Shown here one piece after another: positions 55,033 through 63,475 of a stretch of DNA of 64,000 bases. The number at the start of each line of letters is the position of its first letter. Within the stretch, counting starts at the first letter, position 1. Below the pieces are notes generated by a model. The model did not search any database. It was not told where the DNA came from and was given only the letters and a program-made list of their open reading frames with translations. Origin of the DNA: Chryseobacterium antibioticum (GTDB taxonomy: Bacteria; Bacteroidota; Bacteroidia; Flavobacteriales; Weeksellaceae); NCBI RefSeq assembly GCF_012927325.1, contig NZ_JABBGI010000004.1, positions 173,789 to 237,788 of the forward strand, written 5' to 3'. The translations under genes were made by a program, and so were the position numbers.

Positions 55033-55134
55033 CATTTTGGTACGATTTTTCAATGTAATCAAGCAACTCATGTTTAATTTGAGTTTTCATGGTTATTAGT
55101 TTTTATCCCCGGAGCAATTCGGGGATTTTTTTTT
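55033..55134 (+). ncRNA. Repeat B, copy 2
   Basis: Same arrangement as 53228-53328. The terminator stem 55105-55113/55118-55126 has C-G and G-C where copy 1 has T-A and A-T, plus one G-U, and keeps the GCAA loop and T-run. It lies in the 202-nt space after the serine hydrolase stop, but it starts 130 nt downstream, so it may also end that mRNA. Confidence 0.5.
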
Positions 55135-55387
55135 GCCTGTCATAAAAGGTTCGTGTTTTTACCATTTTTATACGTCTTCGGATCATCGAAAGTGTACGTT
55201 TTATGGGAGAGTTTTGTCTTGTTTTTGAATGCCGGAGAGAAGTGCATTGGCCATGATAAGAAGTTATATGTTTTTTTAGGCTCAATTTATCCTTCGTAAA
55301 TAATCCCCGTTCATATTCGGAGACAACCTGTCTTTTGAATGCCTCACTATATTCTTCTAAAGGGGGCGGATGTTTTTTTTTATCCAT
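55103..55387 (-). pseudogene. IS3-type OrfA fragment (HTH transposase subunit)
   Basis: The first 45 residues (PPPLEEYSEAFKRQVVSEYE, then RGLFTKDKLSLKK) match the helix-turn-helix start of IS3-family OrfA proteins. After about position 55250 the sequence stops resembling the family, and the frame runs into the repeat-B terminator on the opposite strand. No OrfB is present. A truncated remnant. Confidence 0.5.
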
Positions 55388-55445
55388 AAATAAGGCTGAC
55401 TGTTTTTATTTTTTTTGTCAACCTTTTTCAGGACGAGACAGGGTA

Positions 55446-55472
55446 ATAAAAACCCCTCTGTAAAAGAGGGTT
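55446..55472 (-). terminator. Terminator of the Cys-rich peptide gene
   Basis: AACCC-CTCT with AGAG-GGTT around a short loop, one bulged C; on the minus strand followed by a T-run. Confidence 0.75.
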
Positions 55473-55479
55473 ATATTTA

Positions 55480-55665
55480 TTAAGTACAAGTTTGAGTGCT
55501 GCAGTAGTTTCCAACCGGATGATAGCAACATCTGTAGTTATCATCTGGACAGTGCGACCCACCACAGGCAACACCTATTGGATCTGTTGGGATCTTTTTG
55601 TCAGTTGGATTTATTGCTTTTCCTGCAATTGTTTTTTTTAGTTCTTTTCTTGTTAATTTTCGCAT
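55480..55665 (-). CDS. Short Cys-rich peptide with bacteriocin-type leader
   Basis: This 61-residue product has leader MRKLTRKELKKTIAGK, matching the flavobacterial bacteriocin-like leaders (KLxRxxLKxIxGG), although the usual GG is AGK here. The core has six Cys (VACGGSHCPDDNYRCCYHPV, then GNYCSTQTCT) and no hydrophobic segment, suggesting disulfides or modification. Leader-type peptides are exported by peptidase-containing ABC transporters, but none is encoded nearby. An antimicrobial or signalling role is inferred only. Confidence 0.7.
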   Translation of the reverse strand: MRKLTRKELKKTIAGKAINPTDKKIPTDPIGVACGGSHCPDDNYRCCYHPVGNYCSTQTCT

Positions 55666-55827
55666 TTTATGAATAGTTATTCGTTAGGTCTCAAATATAG
55701 TAATATTCCCCGAATTTAGAATTATTTTTAATAAATATTATGTCTAATAGAGGGATATTGTAGGAATTCATATTTTAATCAGCTATATTAAAACAAATCT
55801 GAAATTAATGTTTTGAATGAAAAGTTG

Positions 55828-55970
55828 ATGCAGGTAATAGGATGGGTAGCAACAGTCACTGCTATGGCGATGTACTTTTCTATATCCCTCAAATAAAACA
55901 TAATTTAAATGGTGATAAAGGCGATACCATCATTTTATCATATATTTCATTGCTGAAAATTTACACTTAG
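55828..55970 (+). pseudogene. SemiSWEET sugar transporter fragment, frameshifted
   Basis: ATG 55828 starts MQVIGWVATVTAMAMYFS. One lost base then breaks the frame; in the shifted frame it continues YIPQIKHNLNGDKGDTI and ends at TAG 55968. GWVATVTAMxMYxSYIPQI is the diagnostic first helix and PQ motif of SemiSWEET proteins (about 85-90 residues). Only the first helix and loop survive, so it is non-functional. Confidence 0.7.
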
Positions 55971-55995
55971 CCTCTCGTGTCTCGGGAGGCTTTTA
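55969..55995 (+). terminator. Terminator-like hairpin after the SemiSWEET remnant
   Basis: GCCTCTCG (55970-55977) and CGGGAGGC (55983-55990) pair with one G-U, followed by four T. It overlaps the stop codon of the remnant. Confidence 0.6.
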
Positions 55996-56091
55996 TTGTG
56001 AGGAACTTTTAAAGAATCAAGTCGTTATTAAATCATAGGAATATAGGCATACTTTTGACTTGTAAATATAGATAGACAGATCCCAAAACAA

Positions 56092-56132
56092 AAAACCTCT
56101 AAAAATCTATTAATAAGATAATTAGAGGTTTT
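56092..56132 (-). terminator. Terminator of tRNA-Cys
   Basis: An 11-bp stem AAAACCTCTAA/TTAGAGGTTTT (56092-56102 with 56122-56132), followed on the minus strand by a T-rich tract just downstream of the tRNA. The rest of the 55666-56137 gap contains only the SemiSWEET fragment. Confidence 0.78.
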
Positions 56133-56137
56133 TAAAG

Positions 56138-56208
56138 AGGTACCTAGCGGATTCGAACCGCTGTAGATGGTGTTGCAGACCACTGCCTAGCCGCTCGGCC
56201 AAAGTACC
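56138..56208 (-). tRNA. tRNA-Cys (anticodon GCA)
   Basis: 71 nt with a complete cloverleaf: acceptor GGTACTT/AGGTACC (one G-U); anticodon loop CTGCAAC with anticodon GCA between GTGGT/ACCAT; T-arm GCGG-TTCGAAT-CCGC. The discriminator base is U, as expected for tRNA-Cys. The CCA end is not encoded. Confidence 0.95.
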
Positions 56209-56275
56209 ATTTTTACCATTTTTGAGGTGTGCAAATATAGCAAAAATTCTTAATGAACAAAAATTTTTAAATAAT

Positions 56276-56755
56276 TTATTTCGCCCCAATGCTGTTGATA
56301 TCACTTTTTAGCTGTCTTTCAGCGTCATAATTTTTAATGTTGATCACACGGGTATTGCTCCAGCTGTCATGAAAGCCATTTTCACTTAAAAATGACAGTT
56401 GATCAACCAGTATAACTCCTCTTATAATATTTCTTAAAAAATAATTTCCTGCAGATGGTTTTTGGCCATCAGTCATGATTACTCTGGTTCCGGTAATTAA
56501 CTTTCCAAGGCTTCTTCCTCCGGTAACCGTTTCCATGGCAAAAGAAAACAATATATAGAAAATAATGGCGATCACTCTTTGTATAAGATCATTGGCATTG
56601 GCCATCCATTCTCTAAAAGCGGGACTGATAAGCATCAGTATCGTAAGAACGACAAAAAATACAATATAAAAAGCAACAAGGTCAATTAAATAATTAGCAA
56701 ATCTTGCTCCTTTGGAAGCTCGATGTCTATCAACAATCTGTAAATATTTTCTCAT
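56276..56755 (-). CDS. RDD family membrane protein
   Basis: This 159-residue protein opens with RASKGARFANYLIDLVAFYIVFFVVLTILMLI, the RDD signature (Arg plus Asp pair in the first helix). A second helix (VIAIIFYILFSFAMETVTGGRSLGKLITGTRVI) contains the conserved GRSLGKLxxGxRV loop. Two to three membrane helices in all. Function of the family is unclear; some members act in ion handling. It follows the DUF4403 gene (28-nt gap). Confidence 0.85.
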   Translation of the reverse strand: MRKYLQIVDRHRASKGARFANYLIDLVAFYIVFFVVLTILMLISPAFREWMANANDLIQRVIAIIFYILFSFAMETVTGGRSLGKLITGTRVIMTDGQKPSAGNYFLRNIIRGVILVDQLSFLSENGFHDSWSNTRVINIKNYDAERQLKSDINSIGAK

Positions 56756-56783
56756 GTTTAATAATTAGTTTTTTTTATTAATT

Positions 56784-58148
56784 TTAAATTCCGTTGATGA
56801 TTAGTTTTAAAGTAGCACTCGTTTCAATCACCGCAGTGATTCCCGATTCATTTAAAAGAATGCTGCCAGGTTTCAGATTATAGACCCTTCCATTCATTTT
56901 TAAACCTTTATAATATTCCTTATTAAATGCGTCTTCGATACTTTTCTTTGAAGCCAGTTCCAGATCCTGCGTTGGAATTCCGTATTCATCTTCGATCATC
57001 TTAACGATTTTTCCTTTAAAAATAAGAGTAGCTGTTTTCTGTAGAATATTAGCCGTTCTGAGGTTGAATTTCGTATTAGACAACACGATTTTCTTTTTTG
57101 TCTCATCATATACCGGAATCCCGGAAATAAGCGCTTTACCATTCACATAACCTTCCGTTTCAGCTTCAACAATGACCCTTCCTTCAGCACCATAAACCCT
57201 CACATCTTTGATCTTTATTTTAGAACCCCGGACATCATATTCTTTGTTCATGAACATATTCCTCGCAATAGCCGTTGCCTCAGAGAAAGGAACATTTGCA
57301 GTGGTCTGCAGGAGAAATTTGTCCGCCAAAACCGGGACTACATTAAAGTTACCCGCTGATTTTACTGAGGGTGATGCAGCAGGTTTGCTTCCTGTAAACG
57401 TTTCCGAATAAATATCCATTCCTATATTGGTGGTGATCTCATTTCCATAGAATTTCAAAGGAGTCATATTCACACCTACAGGGCTTATTTTCAGCCAGGT
57501 ATTATATTCCTCAGAAATATTGAAAGGCTGCGAAAAAACGTTCCATGCCATGACAGCGTACTGTTGGAAATTCAGTTGGGTCGTCATCTGCTGATCAATC
57601 GTTTTAGCAAATTTCCCTTGCTGTTCTTTGAGACTTTTTTCTACCAGAGAAGTGATGGGAATCTGTATTTTGCCATAATCAAGAACAGGCTTTGTGACCC
57701 ATCTGAAGCCGTTGGGTTGTGTATTGGTGGAAATTGTCCAGTTGCTGTTAAAACTGATTGTCGTATTAAAGGACATCACCGTTTCAAAGGTCGTGTTCTG
57801 GTAAGAATAAACCCCCAAAGTACCAATTCCTTTTTCCGCCCAGATTTTTAACGGAACTTCGATCAGTAGATTTTGGCTTGTTCCACCCACCAGACGAATA
57901 GGGCGGGTTTTCCACACCTTTACTTTGAACTGGTCATTATTGTTATCCGTATAAGAATCATCCTGGAATACCAGCTCTTTTACCGAAGCATTGATCATAT
58001 TACTGATCTCTGAAAGCGGAATCGTTACCGGCATTGTAATGCTGGATTTTATCTTAGGGAAATTATAAACGGCAGATTGATTATTAACCGCAGTCTGTCC
58101 GAAAACGACCGTAAAGCTTAATAAAAATAATAATTTGATGGATTTCAA
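56784..58148 (-). CDS. DUF4403 family exported protein
   Basis: This 454-residue protein has an N-terminal signal peptide (IKLLFLLSFTVVFGQ). Its body contains SSITMPVTIPLSEISNMINASVKELVFQDDS, KVWKTRPIRLVGGTSQNLLIEVPLKIWAE and SISFNSNWTISTNTQPNGF, the order seen in DUF4403 proteins, a TULIP-like elongated lipid-binding fold. It is probably periplasmic and perhaps involved in lipid traffic to the outer membrane; that role is inferred from fold similarity. It starts 29 nt after folB. Confidence 0.82.
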   Translation of the reverse strand: MKSIKLLFLLSFTVVFGQTAVNNQSAVYNFPKIKSSITMPVTIPLSEISNMINASVKELVFQDDSYTDNNNDQFKVKVWKTRPIRLVGGTSQNLLIEVPLKIWAEKGIGTLGVYSYQNTTFETVMSFNTTISFNSNWTISTNTQPNGFRWVTKPVLDYGKIQIPITSLVEKSLKEQQGKFAKTIDQQMTTQLNFQQYAVMAWNVFSQPFNISEEYNTWLKISPVGVNMTPLKFYGNEITTNIGMDIYSETFTGSKPAASPSVKSAGNFNVVPVLADKFLLQTTANVPFSEATAIARNMFMNKEYDVRGSKIKIKDVRVYGAEGRVIVEAETEGYVNGKALISGIPVYDETKKKIVLSNTKFNLRTANILQKTATLIFKGKIVKMIEDEYGIPTQDLELASKKSIEDAFNKEYYKGLKMNGRVYNLKPGSILLNESGITAVIETSATLKLIINGI

Positions 58149-58177
58149 TTTCTTTATATTTTTTGTGAAATAAAAAT

Positions 58178-58549
58178 TTATAGATCGCCAGGTTTAAAGC
58201 TTCTTTCCAGTTCAATACTTGCGCCTTTCATTTCGCCCTGCATCGGTGGGGAAGTTTTTGTGATCTTCAATTTGATGTAGGAGATTTGGGGGAAATTTTC
58301 ATGGATCTTTGTGATAATTCTTCCTGCCACATGTTCCAGTAATTTGGATGGGATGGCCATTTCCTGGTGAATAATACCGTTGATATCTGCATAACTTATC
58401 GTATCATTCAGATCATCTGTTTCTGCAGCTTTCCAAAGATCCGTGTGCAGCTCCGCATTTAAAATATAATAGGTCCCGATGATATTTTCTTCGGGCAGCA
58501 CACCGTGGTAGGCATATATTCTTACATCTTCCAGAAAGATCTTGCTCAT
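58178..58549 (-). CDS. folB: Dihydroneopterin aldolase
   Basis: This 123-residue folate enzyme converts dihydroneopterin into 6-hydroxymethyl-dihydropterin. Motifs: IFLEDVRIYAYHGVLPEENIIGT (N-terminal, catalytic Tyr/Glu) and SYADINGIIHQEM, with the terminal LKITKTSPPMQGEMKGASIELER. It overlaps the thrC stop by 4 bp, so a folate gene is translationally coupled to the threonine operon. Length is normal. Confidence 0.93.
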   Translation of the reverse strand: MSKIFLEDVRIYAYHGVLPEENIIGTYYILNAELHTDLWKAAETDDLNDTISYADINGIIHQEMAIPSKLLEHVAGRIITKIHENFPQISYIKLKITKTSPPMQGEMKGASIELERSFKPGDL

Positions 58550-59859
58550 TGTTCCTGATTTTTATTCAGCAAAAATCGTTTTAATTCTTCAAAGTCTGTA
58601 TTAATTTCTACAGTTTTTTTCTCCTGCTTCATCAGATCATTCAGGGCTTCCGGAATCTCAATCTTAATATGCGCTGCTTTTTCTACTGCTTCAGGGAATT
58701 TTACAGGATGTGCAGTTCCCAATATAAATCCTTTCTTACCCGGATTTTCATGCAGGTATTTCTCAAGAGAATCAAAAGCGACTGCACTGTGAGGATCCAG
58801 AATATATCCGTATTTTTCATGAACTTCTTTGATCGTTTGCAGCGTAGATTCATCATCTGTTGAATAGCCGGTGATCATATTTTTAAGTGTATCAAACTGA
58901 TGTCCGAAAAGTTCCATGATTCTCGTAAAATTGCTGGGATCGCCAACATCCATAGCATTGGATATAGTTGCTAAGGCTTTCTTAGGTTGATAATGATTGG
59001 TTTTTAAATAATCAGGAACCACATCATTTTCATTACAGGCAGCAATAAAATGTTCCGCAGGAAGCCCCCGGAAATAAGTCAGAAGTCCCGCGCAGATATT
59101 CCCGAAATTCCCACTTGGAACACAGATGACAGGATTTTCATGTTCATGCTTCTGCCATTGTTTTAAAGCTAATACATAATAGATTTGCTGCGGAAGCCAT
59201 CTGGAAATATTAATCGAATTGGCTGAAGTCAAAAACAGTTCAGAATTAATACTTTCATCCGAAAAAGCTTGCTTAACAAGATTCTGACAGTCATCGAAAT
59301 TCCCATTGACCTCCAGAGCAGAGATATTTCCACCAAGTGCAGTAAGCTGTTTTTCCTGAACGGCACTCACCCTGTTTTTGGGATAAAGAATAACGACATT
59401 GATTCCCGGAACATTATAAAATCCGTGGGCAACGGCTCCACCCGTATCACCGGAAGTAGCCACGAGCACCGTTACTTTTTTTTGCTGATCCTGTAGAAAA
59501 TAAGAAAGGCAGCGGCTCATAAATCTGGCGCCCACATCTTTGAATGCCAAGGTTGGTCCATGGAATAGTTCCAGAATGGATATCTGCTCATTGATTTTTT
59601 TTAAAGGAATTTCAAAACTGATGGTCTCGGCAGCAATATTTTTTAATACTTCCTCCGGAATTTCATCTCCGATAAAATCTTTCATACATCTGAAAGCAAT
59701 TTCCTCATCAGAATACAAATGAAGATTGTTGATGAATTCTTCATCAAACTGAGGAATTCTTTCCGGGAAGAATAAGCCTTTTTGGCTGCCCTGACTTTTG
59801 ATCGTGGCTGTTTTGAAATCAACGGTTTCCTGTTTATCTTTTAAATTATAATACTTCAT
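58546..59859 (-). CDS. thrC: Threonine synthase
   Basis: About 437 residues from ATG 59859 (MKYYNLKDKQETVDFKTATIKSQG). This PLP enzyme turns O-phosphohomoserine into threonine. PLP-binding Lys107 is in GPTLAFKDVGARFM; SGDTGGAVAHGF and TSANSINISRW bind PLP phosphate and substrate; VPSGNFGNICAG follows. It is the short bacterial/fungal (class II) form. Upstream in-frame Met codons extend into the thrB region but give an odd tail. The gene follows thrB by 23 nt. Confidence 0.94.
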   Translation of the reverse strand: MKYYNLKDKQETVDFKTATIKSQGSQKGLFFPERIPQFDEEFINNLHLYSDEEIAFRCMKDFIGDEIPEEVLKNIAAETISFEIPLKKINEQISILELFHGPTLAFKDVGARFMSRCLSYFLQDQQKKVTVLVATSGDTGGAVAHGFYNVPGINVVILYPKNRVSAVQEKQLTALGGNISALEVNGNFDDCQNLVKQAFSDESINSELFLTSANSINISRWLPQQIYYVLALKQWQKHEHENPVICVPSGNFGNICAGLLTYFRGLPAEHFIAACNENDVVPDYLKTNHYQPKKALATISNAMDVGDPSNFTRIMELFGHQFDTLKNMITGYSTDDESTLQTIKEVHEKYGYILDPHSAVAFDSLEKYLHENPGKKGFILGTAHPVKFPEAVEKAAHIKIEIPEALNDLMKQEKKTVEINTDFEELKRFLLNKNQEQ

Positions 59860-59882
59860 TGTTTTTAATTTATTGGTTTTCA

Positions 59883-60812
59883 TCATTCACCTTCTTCCAC
59901 GATCTCAATCCCCGCAGGATTTATTTTTGATACATACACAAAACTCTCGATTTCAATTTCATCATATACAGATTTCATCAGCTTGGCAATTTTCTCAGCC
60001 GTTTCTTTTTCCTCTGTCAGCATGAAAATAGAAGGCCCTGATCCTGAAATTCCACCTCCTAGAGCACCAGCTTCTAAACTTTTCATTTTGATTTCGTCAA
60101 ATTTGGGGATCAAAATGCTCCTTACAGGTTCTATAATCACATCGTTCAAGCTTCTTCCGATCAAAGGGATATCATTTTTAAGGATTCCGGCCACTAATCC
60201 GGCGATATTTCCCCACTGTTCTACTGCATCTTTCAGAAGAATGTTTTTCTTTAGGATTTGTCGTGCATCGGAAGTCTTTACCTCAACCTGCGGATGTACG
60301 GCAACCACAAACAGATCAGGAGTGCTTAATGGAATAATATCGATAGGGGAGGAGGATTTAACCAATGTGATTCCGCCGTAAATGCACGGAGCAATATTAT
60401 CTGCATGACGTACCCCGGAAGCAAGCTCTTCCCCAAACATGGCAAAATGGATCATCTCCTCGTTGGATAAAATATTTCCTAATAATACATTGGCTCCAAA
60501 GGCGGCTCCGGCGGCACTTGCCGCACTGGAGCCGAGCCCGCTGCCTGGTTTTATGTGTTTGCGGATCGTTACCTCAAAACCTTTCGTCAGTTGAAGATGT
60601 TGTTGTATATTCTGGAGGACAACGCCTGCCACATTTTGAGAAGGCTCTTCCGGAAGACCGAAATGATCTTCATGTTTAATAATGATTTCGGGAGTGTCCA
60701 GTAATTTCAGTTCCATTTCATCATAGGGCTCATGGATCGCCATTCCCAGAATATCAAATCCGCAAACCAGATTGGCAACGGTCGCCGGAACTTTTATTTT
60801 TATTTTTTTCAT
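59883..60812 (-). CDS. thrB: Homoserine kinase
   Basis: About 309 residues from ATG 60812 (MKKIKIKVPATVANLVCGFDILG), the normal GHMP N-terminus; the longer frame would begin inside thrA. The ATP-binding GHMP motif is PGSGLGSSAASAAGAAFGAN, and GGGISGSGPSIFML is the third GHMP motif. It phosphorylates homoserine in threonine synthesis. It starts 10 nt after the thrA stop codon. Confidence 0.94.
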   Translation of the reverse strand: MKKIKIKVPATVANLVCGFDILGMAIHEPYDEMELKLLDTPEIIIKHEDHFGLPEEPSQNVAGVVLQNIQQHLQLTKGFEVTIRKHIKPGSGLGSSAASAAGAAFGANVLLGNILSNEEMIHFAMFGEELASGVRHADNIAPCIYGGITLVKSSSPIDIIPLSTPDLFVVAVHPQVEVKTSDARQILKKNILLKDAVEQWGNIAGLVAGILKNDIPLIGRSLNDVIIEPVRSILIPKFDEIKMKSLEAGALGGGISGSGPSIFMLTEEKETAEKIAKLMKSVYDEIEIESFVYVSKINPAGIEIVEEGE

Positions 60813-60822
60813 ATTGTTTATT

Positions 60823-63273
60823 TTAAACGGAGCGTATAATATCTGCAAAAACACCACTGGCGGTTACTTCGGCTCCTGCACCGGCGCCTTTTACAACAAG
60901 AGGCTGTTCGGAATATCTTAAAGTTTTGAAGATGACAATATTATCTTTACCGTAAAGGTGATACAAATCGCTGTCCGGAGCGGCATGCTGCAATCCAACT
61001 TTGGCCTTTCCGTCTTTAAACGCGGCCGTATATTTTAAGATCTTACCTTCTTTTTGAGCCTGATTCAGTAAACTTTTAAAATGATCTTCATACTCAGTAA
61101 GCTTTACATAAAAGTCTTCTACACTTCCCTGAAGACATTCTTCAGGAAGAAAGCTTTCATTTTCAATATCTTCGAACTGGAGAGCATATCCTGCTTCTCT
61201 GGCTAAAATTAAAATCTTGCGGGCTACGTCAGTTCCTGTAAGGTCCAGACGGGGATCCGGTTCTGTATAACCTTCTTTTTGAGCCTGAGCTACAACTTCT
61301 GAAAAGGTTCTGCTTCCGTCATAATTATTAAAAACAAAATTTAAGGTTCCACTTAATACAGCCTGGATAGACGTGATTTTATCCCCGCTTTTCATCAGAT
61401 CATTAATGGTTCCAATAACTGGAAGTCCGGCGCCCACATTGGTTTCAAAGTGAAAATTACAATTATGGTTTCGTGCCGTATTTTTTAAAGTTTTATAATG
61501 TTCAAAATCTGAGGAAGCAGCGATTTTATTGCAGGCCACAATATTGACGCTTCTTTTTAATAAACTTTCATAAATATCCGGTACCAATGAACTTGCAGTA
61601 ACATCAATAAATACTGAATTCCGAAGATTTCGTGAGATAATTTCTTCTGCAAATCCATGAACTGATGCTTCAATCCCTTTTTCGCTCCAGTTTTTGAACT
61701 CGTCTTCAGGAATTCCTTTATCGGAGAAAAACATTTTCCGGCTGTTTGAAATACCCGCAATCCGTAAATTGATCAAATGATTTTCCTGTAGATAATCATT
61801 TTGATCATAAATCTGCTGAACAAGCTTTGAACCCACATTTCCGGTTCCGCAGAGATACAGATGGACCTGCTTGATTTCTGATTCAAAGAATTCCTCATGA
61901 AGAATATTGACCGCTTTTCTGGTATCTTTTTCCGAAATAACAATGCTGATATTTCTTTCTGAAGATCCCTGGGCAATAGCTCTGATATTGATGCCGTTAT
62001 TTCCCAAACACCCGAACATTTTTGCACTGATGCCACTTCTGTTCTTCATGTTTTCTCCTACGAGCGCAACAATGGAAAGTCCCGTTTCTATTTTTACGGG
62101 AGCCATTCTGTGGAGTTGTATATCATCTTGGAAAGTAGAATTCACTACATTCTCTGCATGAAACACCTCTTTTTCATTAACAGCTATGGTAATGGAATGT
62201 TCCGATGAGCCCTGGGTAATAAGAATGACATTTATTTTTTCAAAGCTTAAACATTGGAACAGCTTTGCCGAAATTCCCGGAATACCTACCATTCCGCTGC
62301 CTTCCAAAGTAAGAAGTGCAATATGGCTCATATTGGAAACTCCTGCTGCAGCCTGTTGCTTTTTGTCTGCTGACTTATTCAGCCTATGGGAAACCAAAGT
62401 TCCATGTGCATCCGGATCAAAAGTGTTTTTGATCTTAAGGTCAATGTTTTTTGCCATCACAGGTTGTATGGATGGGGGATAGAGAACCTTAGCCCCAAAA
62501 TGGGAAAGCTCCATTGCTTCATGGTAAGAAATCTCAGGAATAGGTTTGGCATGGGAAGCCAATCTCGGATCTGCAGTCATCATCCCGCTTACATCAGTCC
62601 AGATCTGGAGCTCGTCGGCAGAGACAGCGGCTGCAATAATAGCGGCAGTATAATCAGAACCGCCTCTTCCCAATGTTGTCATATTGCCATTCTGATCTTT
62701 GGCAATAAAACCGGGCGCGACAATGATCTGATTTTGATGATTGGCAACATAGTTTTTTAAATTGTCTTCAGTGATTTCAAAATCTACTTTCGCATGGGTG
62801 AAACTGCTGTCAGTTCTGATAAGTTCAGCTGCATTCATCCATATGCAGTCTAGTCCTTCGTACTGAAGTCTGGCTGCGATAAGATTTGACGAAAGAAATT
62901 CGCCATACGAGGTGATTCTATCCCTGATCTTATCCGTAAATTCTCCCAATACGTAGATTCCACTGTAGATATCTTCCATATCGTTGAAATGTTTTTTAAC
63001 AAAGCTTAGCCATGAACTCTGGTCTAAAACAGGGATCAGTTCTTTGACGAGATCCAGGTGCTGTTCTTCCAGATCTTTGATGATTGGAATGTAATTTTCG
63101 TCTTTAGCAGAGGCATACTCTGCAGCTTTTATCAGGGTATCGGTAATCCCATGAAGGGCTGAAACTACAACAATAATCCTGTTATGTAAAGATTCTTTTT
63201 TAACAATATGTTCTGCCAAAAGGATATTCCGGGCATTGGCGACAGATGTACCGCCGAATTTTAAGATTTTCAT
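60823..63273 (-). CDS. thrA: Bifunctional aspartate kinase/homoserine dehydrogenase I
   Basis: This 816-residue protein is a fusion. Residues 1-290 are the aspartate kinase domain (MKILKFGGTSVANARN; TLGRGGSDYTAAIIAA). Residues about 310-460 hold two ACT regulatory domains (GMVGIPGISAKLFQCLSFEKINVILITQGSSEHSITIAV and a second copy NRSGISAKMFGCLGNNGINIRAIAQGSSERNISIVI) that sense threonine. Residues about 465-816 are homoserine dehydrogenase (YLCGTGNVGSKLVQQI). It opens thrA-thrB-thrC-folB. A promoter and an attenuator-like leader lie upstream. Confidence 0.96.
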   Translation of the reverse strand: MKILKFGGTSVANARNILLAEHIVKKESLHNRIIVVVSALHGITDTLIKAAEYASAKDENYIPIIKDLEEQHLDLVKELIPVLDQSSWLSFVKKHFNDMEDIYSGIYVLGEFTDKIRDRITSYGEFLSSNLIAARLQYEGLDCIWMNAAELIRTDSSFTHAKVDFEITEDNLKNYVANHQNQIIVAPGFIAKDQNGNMTTLGRGGSDYTAAIIAAAVSADELQIWTDVSGMMTADPRLASHAKPIPEISYHEAMELSHFGAKVLYPPSIQPVMAKNIDLKIKNTFDPDAHGTLVSHRLNKSADKKQQAAAGVSNMSHIALLTLEGSGMVGIPGISAKLFQCLSFEKINVILITQGSSEHSITIAVNEKEVFHAENVVNSTFQDDIQLHRMAPVKIETGLSIVALVGENMKNRSGISAKMFGCLGNNGINIRAIAQGSSERNISIVISEKDTRKAVNILHEEFFESEIKQVHLYLCGTGNVGSKLVQQIYDQNDYLQENHLINLRIAGISNSRKMFFSDKGIPEDEFKNWSEKGIEASVHGFAEEIISRNLRNSVFIDVTASSLVPDIYESLLKRSVNIVACNKIAASSDFEHYKTLKNTARNHNCNFHFETNVGAGLPVIGTINDLMKSGDKITSIQAVLSGTLNFVFNNYDGSRTFSEVVAQAQKEGYTEPDPRLDLTGTDVARKILILAREAGYALQFEDIENESFLPEECLQGSVEDFYVKLTEYEDHFKSLLNQAQKEGKILKYTAAFKDGKAKVGLQHAAPDSDLYHLYGKDNIVIFKTLRYSEQPLVVKGAGAGAEVTASGVFADIIRSV

Positions 63274-63317
63274 CCAATATGTATTTGAGGTTGGGTAAAA
63301 CGAAATGGCTACTCTTT

Positions 63318-63475
63318 AAAAAAAAGAGTGCGGGTGCAGGAAATGATATGTGAAAATGTACCCCGCTACGGGGTAGTTGTTGTAGTTGATGTAGAAACAG
63401 AAGATAGCCCCGAAATAAGTAATTCCGGTGTAGAAATATCTGATATGTTTCTTAGAAAGTTCATTCTTTACGAGA
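63318..63475 (-). promoter_or_regulatory. Threonine attenuator leader of the thr operon
   Basis: The leader RNA (minus strand) has four GC blocks that can pair in order: block 1 at 63408-63412 (CGGGG), block 2 at 63369-63375 (TACCCCG), block 3 at 63357-63365 (CGGGGTACA) and block 4 at 63332-63338 (TGCACCC). Blocks 2 and 3 form a 7-bp stem around the leader stop codon; 3 with 4 would be a terminator, followed six nt later by eight U. The Thr codons lie between blocks 1 and 2. The pattern fits classical attenuation; RNA folding has not been computed. Confidence 0.65.
63366..63464 (-). CDS. thrL: Leader peptide of the threonine operon (32 aa)
   Basis: ATG 63464 starts MNFLRNISDIS and the frame ends SSVSTSTTTTTP-stop at 63366. 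Near the end there are seven Thr/Ser codons in a row of nine and then Pro-stop; Ile codons are also present, as in thr leaders of enterobacteria. The stop codon sits in the loop of the block 2/3 hairpin. It begins about 12 nt downstream of the -7 promoter element, so a very short 5' UTR precedes it. The name is by analogy with E. coli thrL. Confidence 0.65.
   Translation of the reverse strand: MNFLRNISDISTPELLISGLSSVSTSTTTTTP

Noticed and set aside
56122..56304. 60-aa minus-strand frame over the tRNA
   Set aside because: It is the translation of tRNA-Cys and its flanks.
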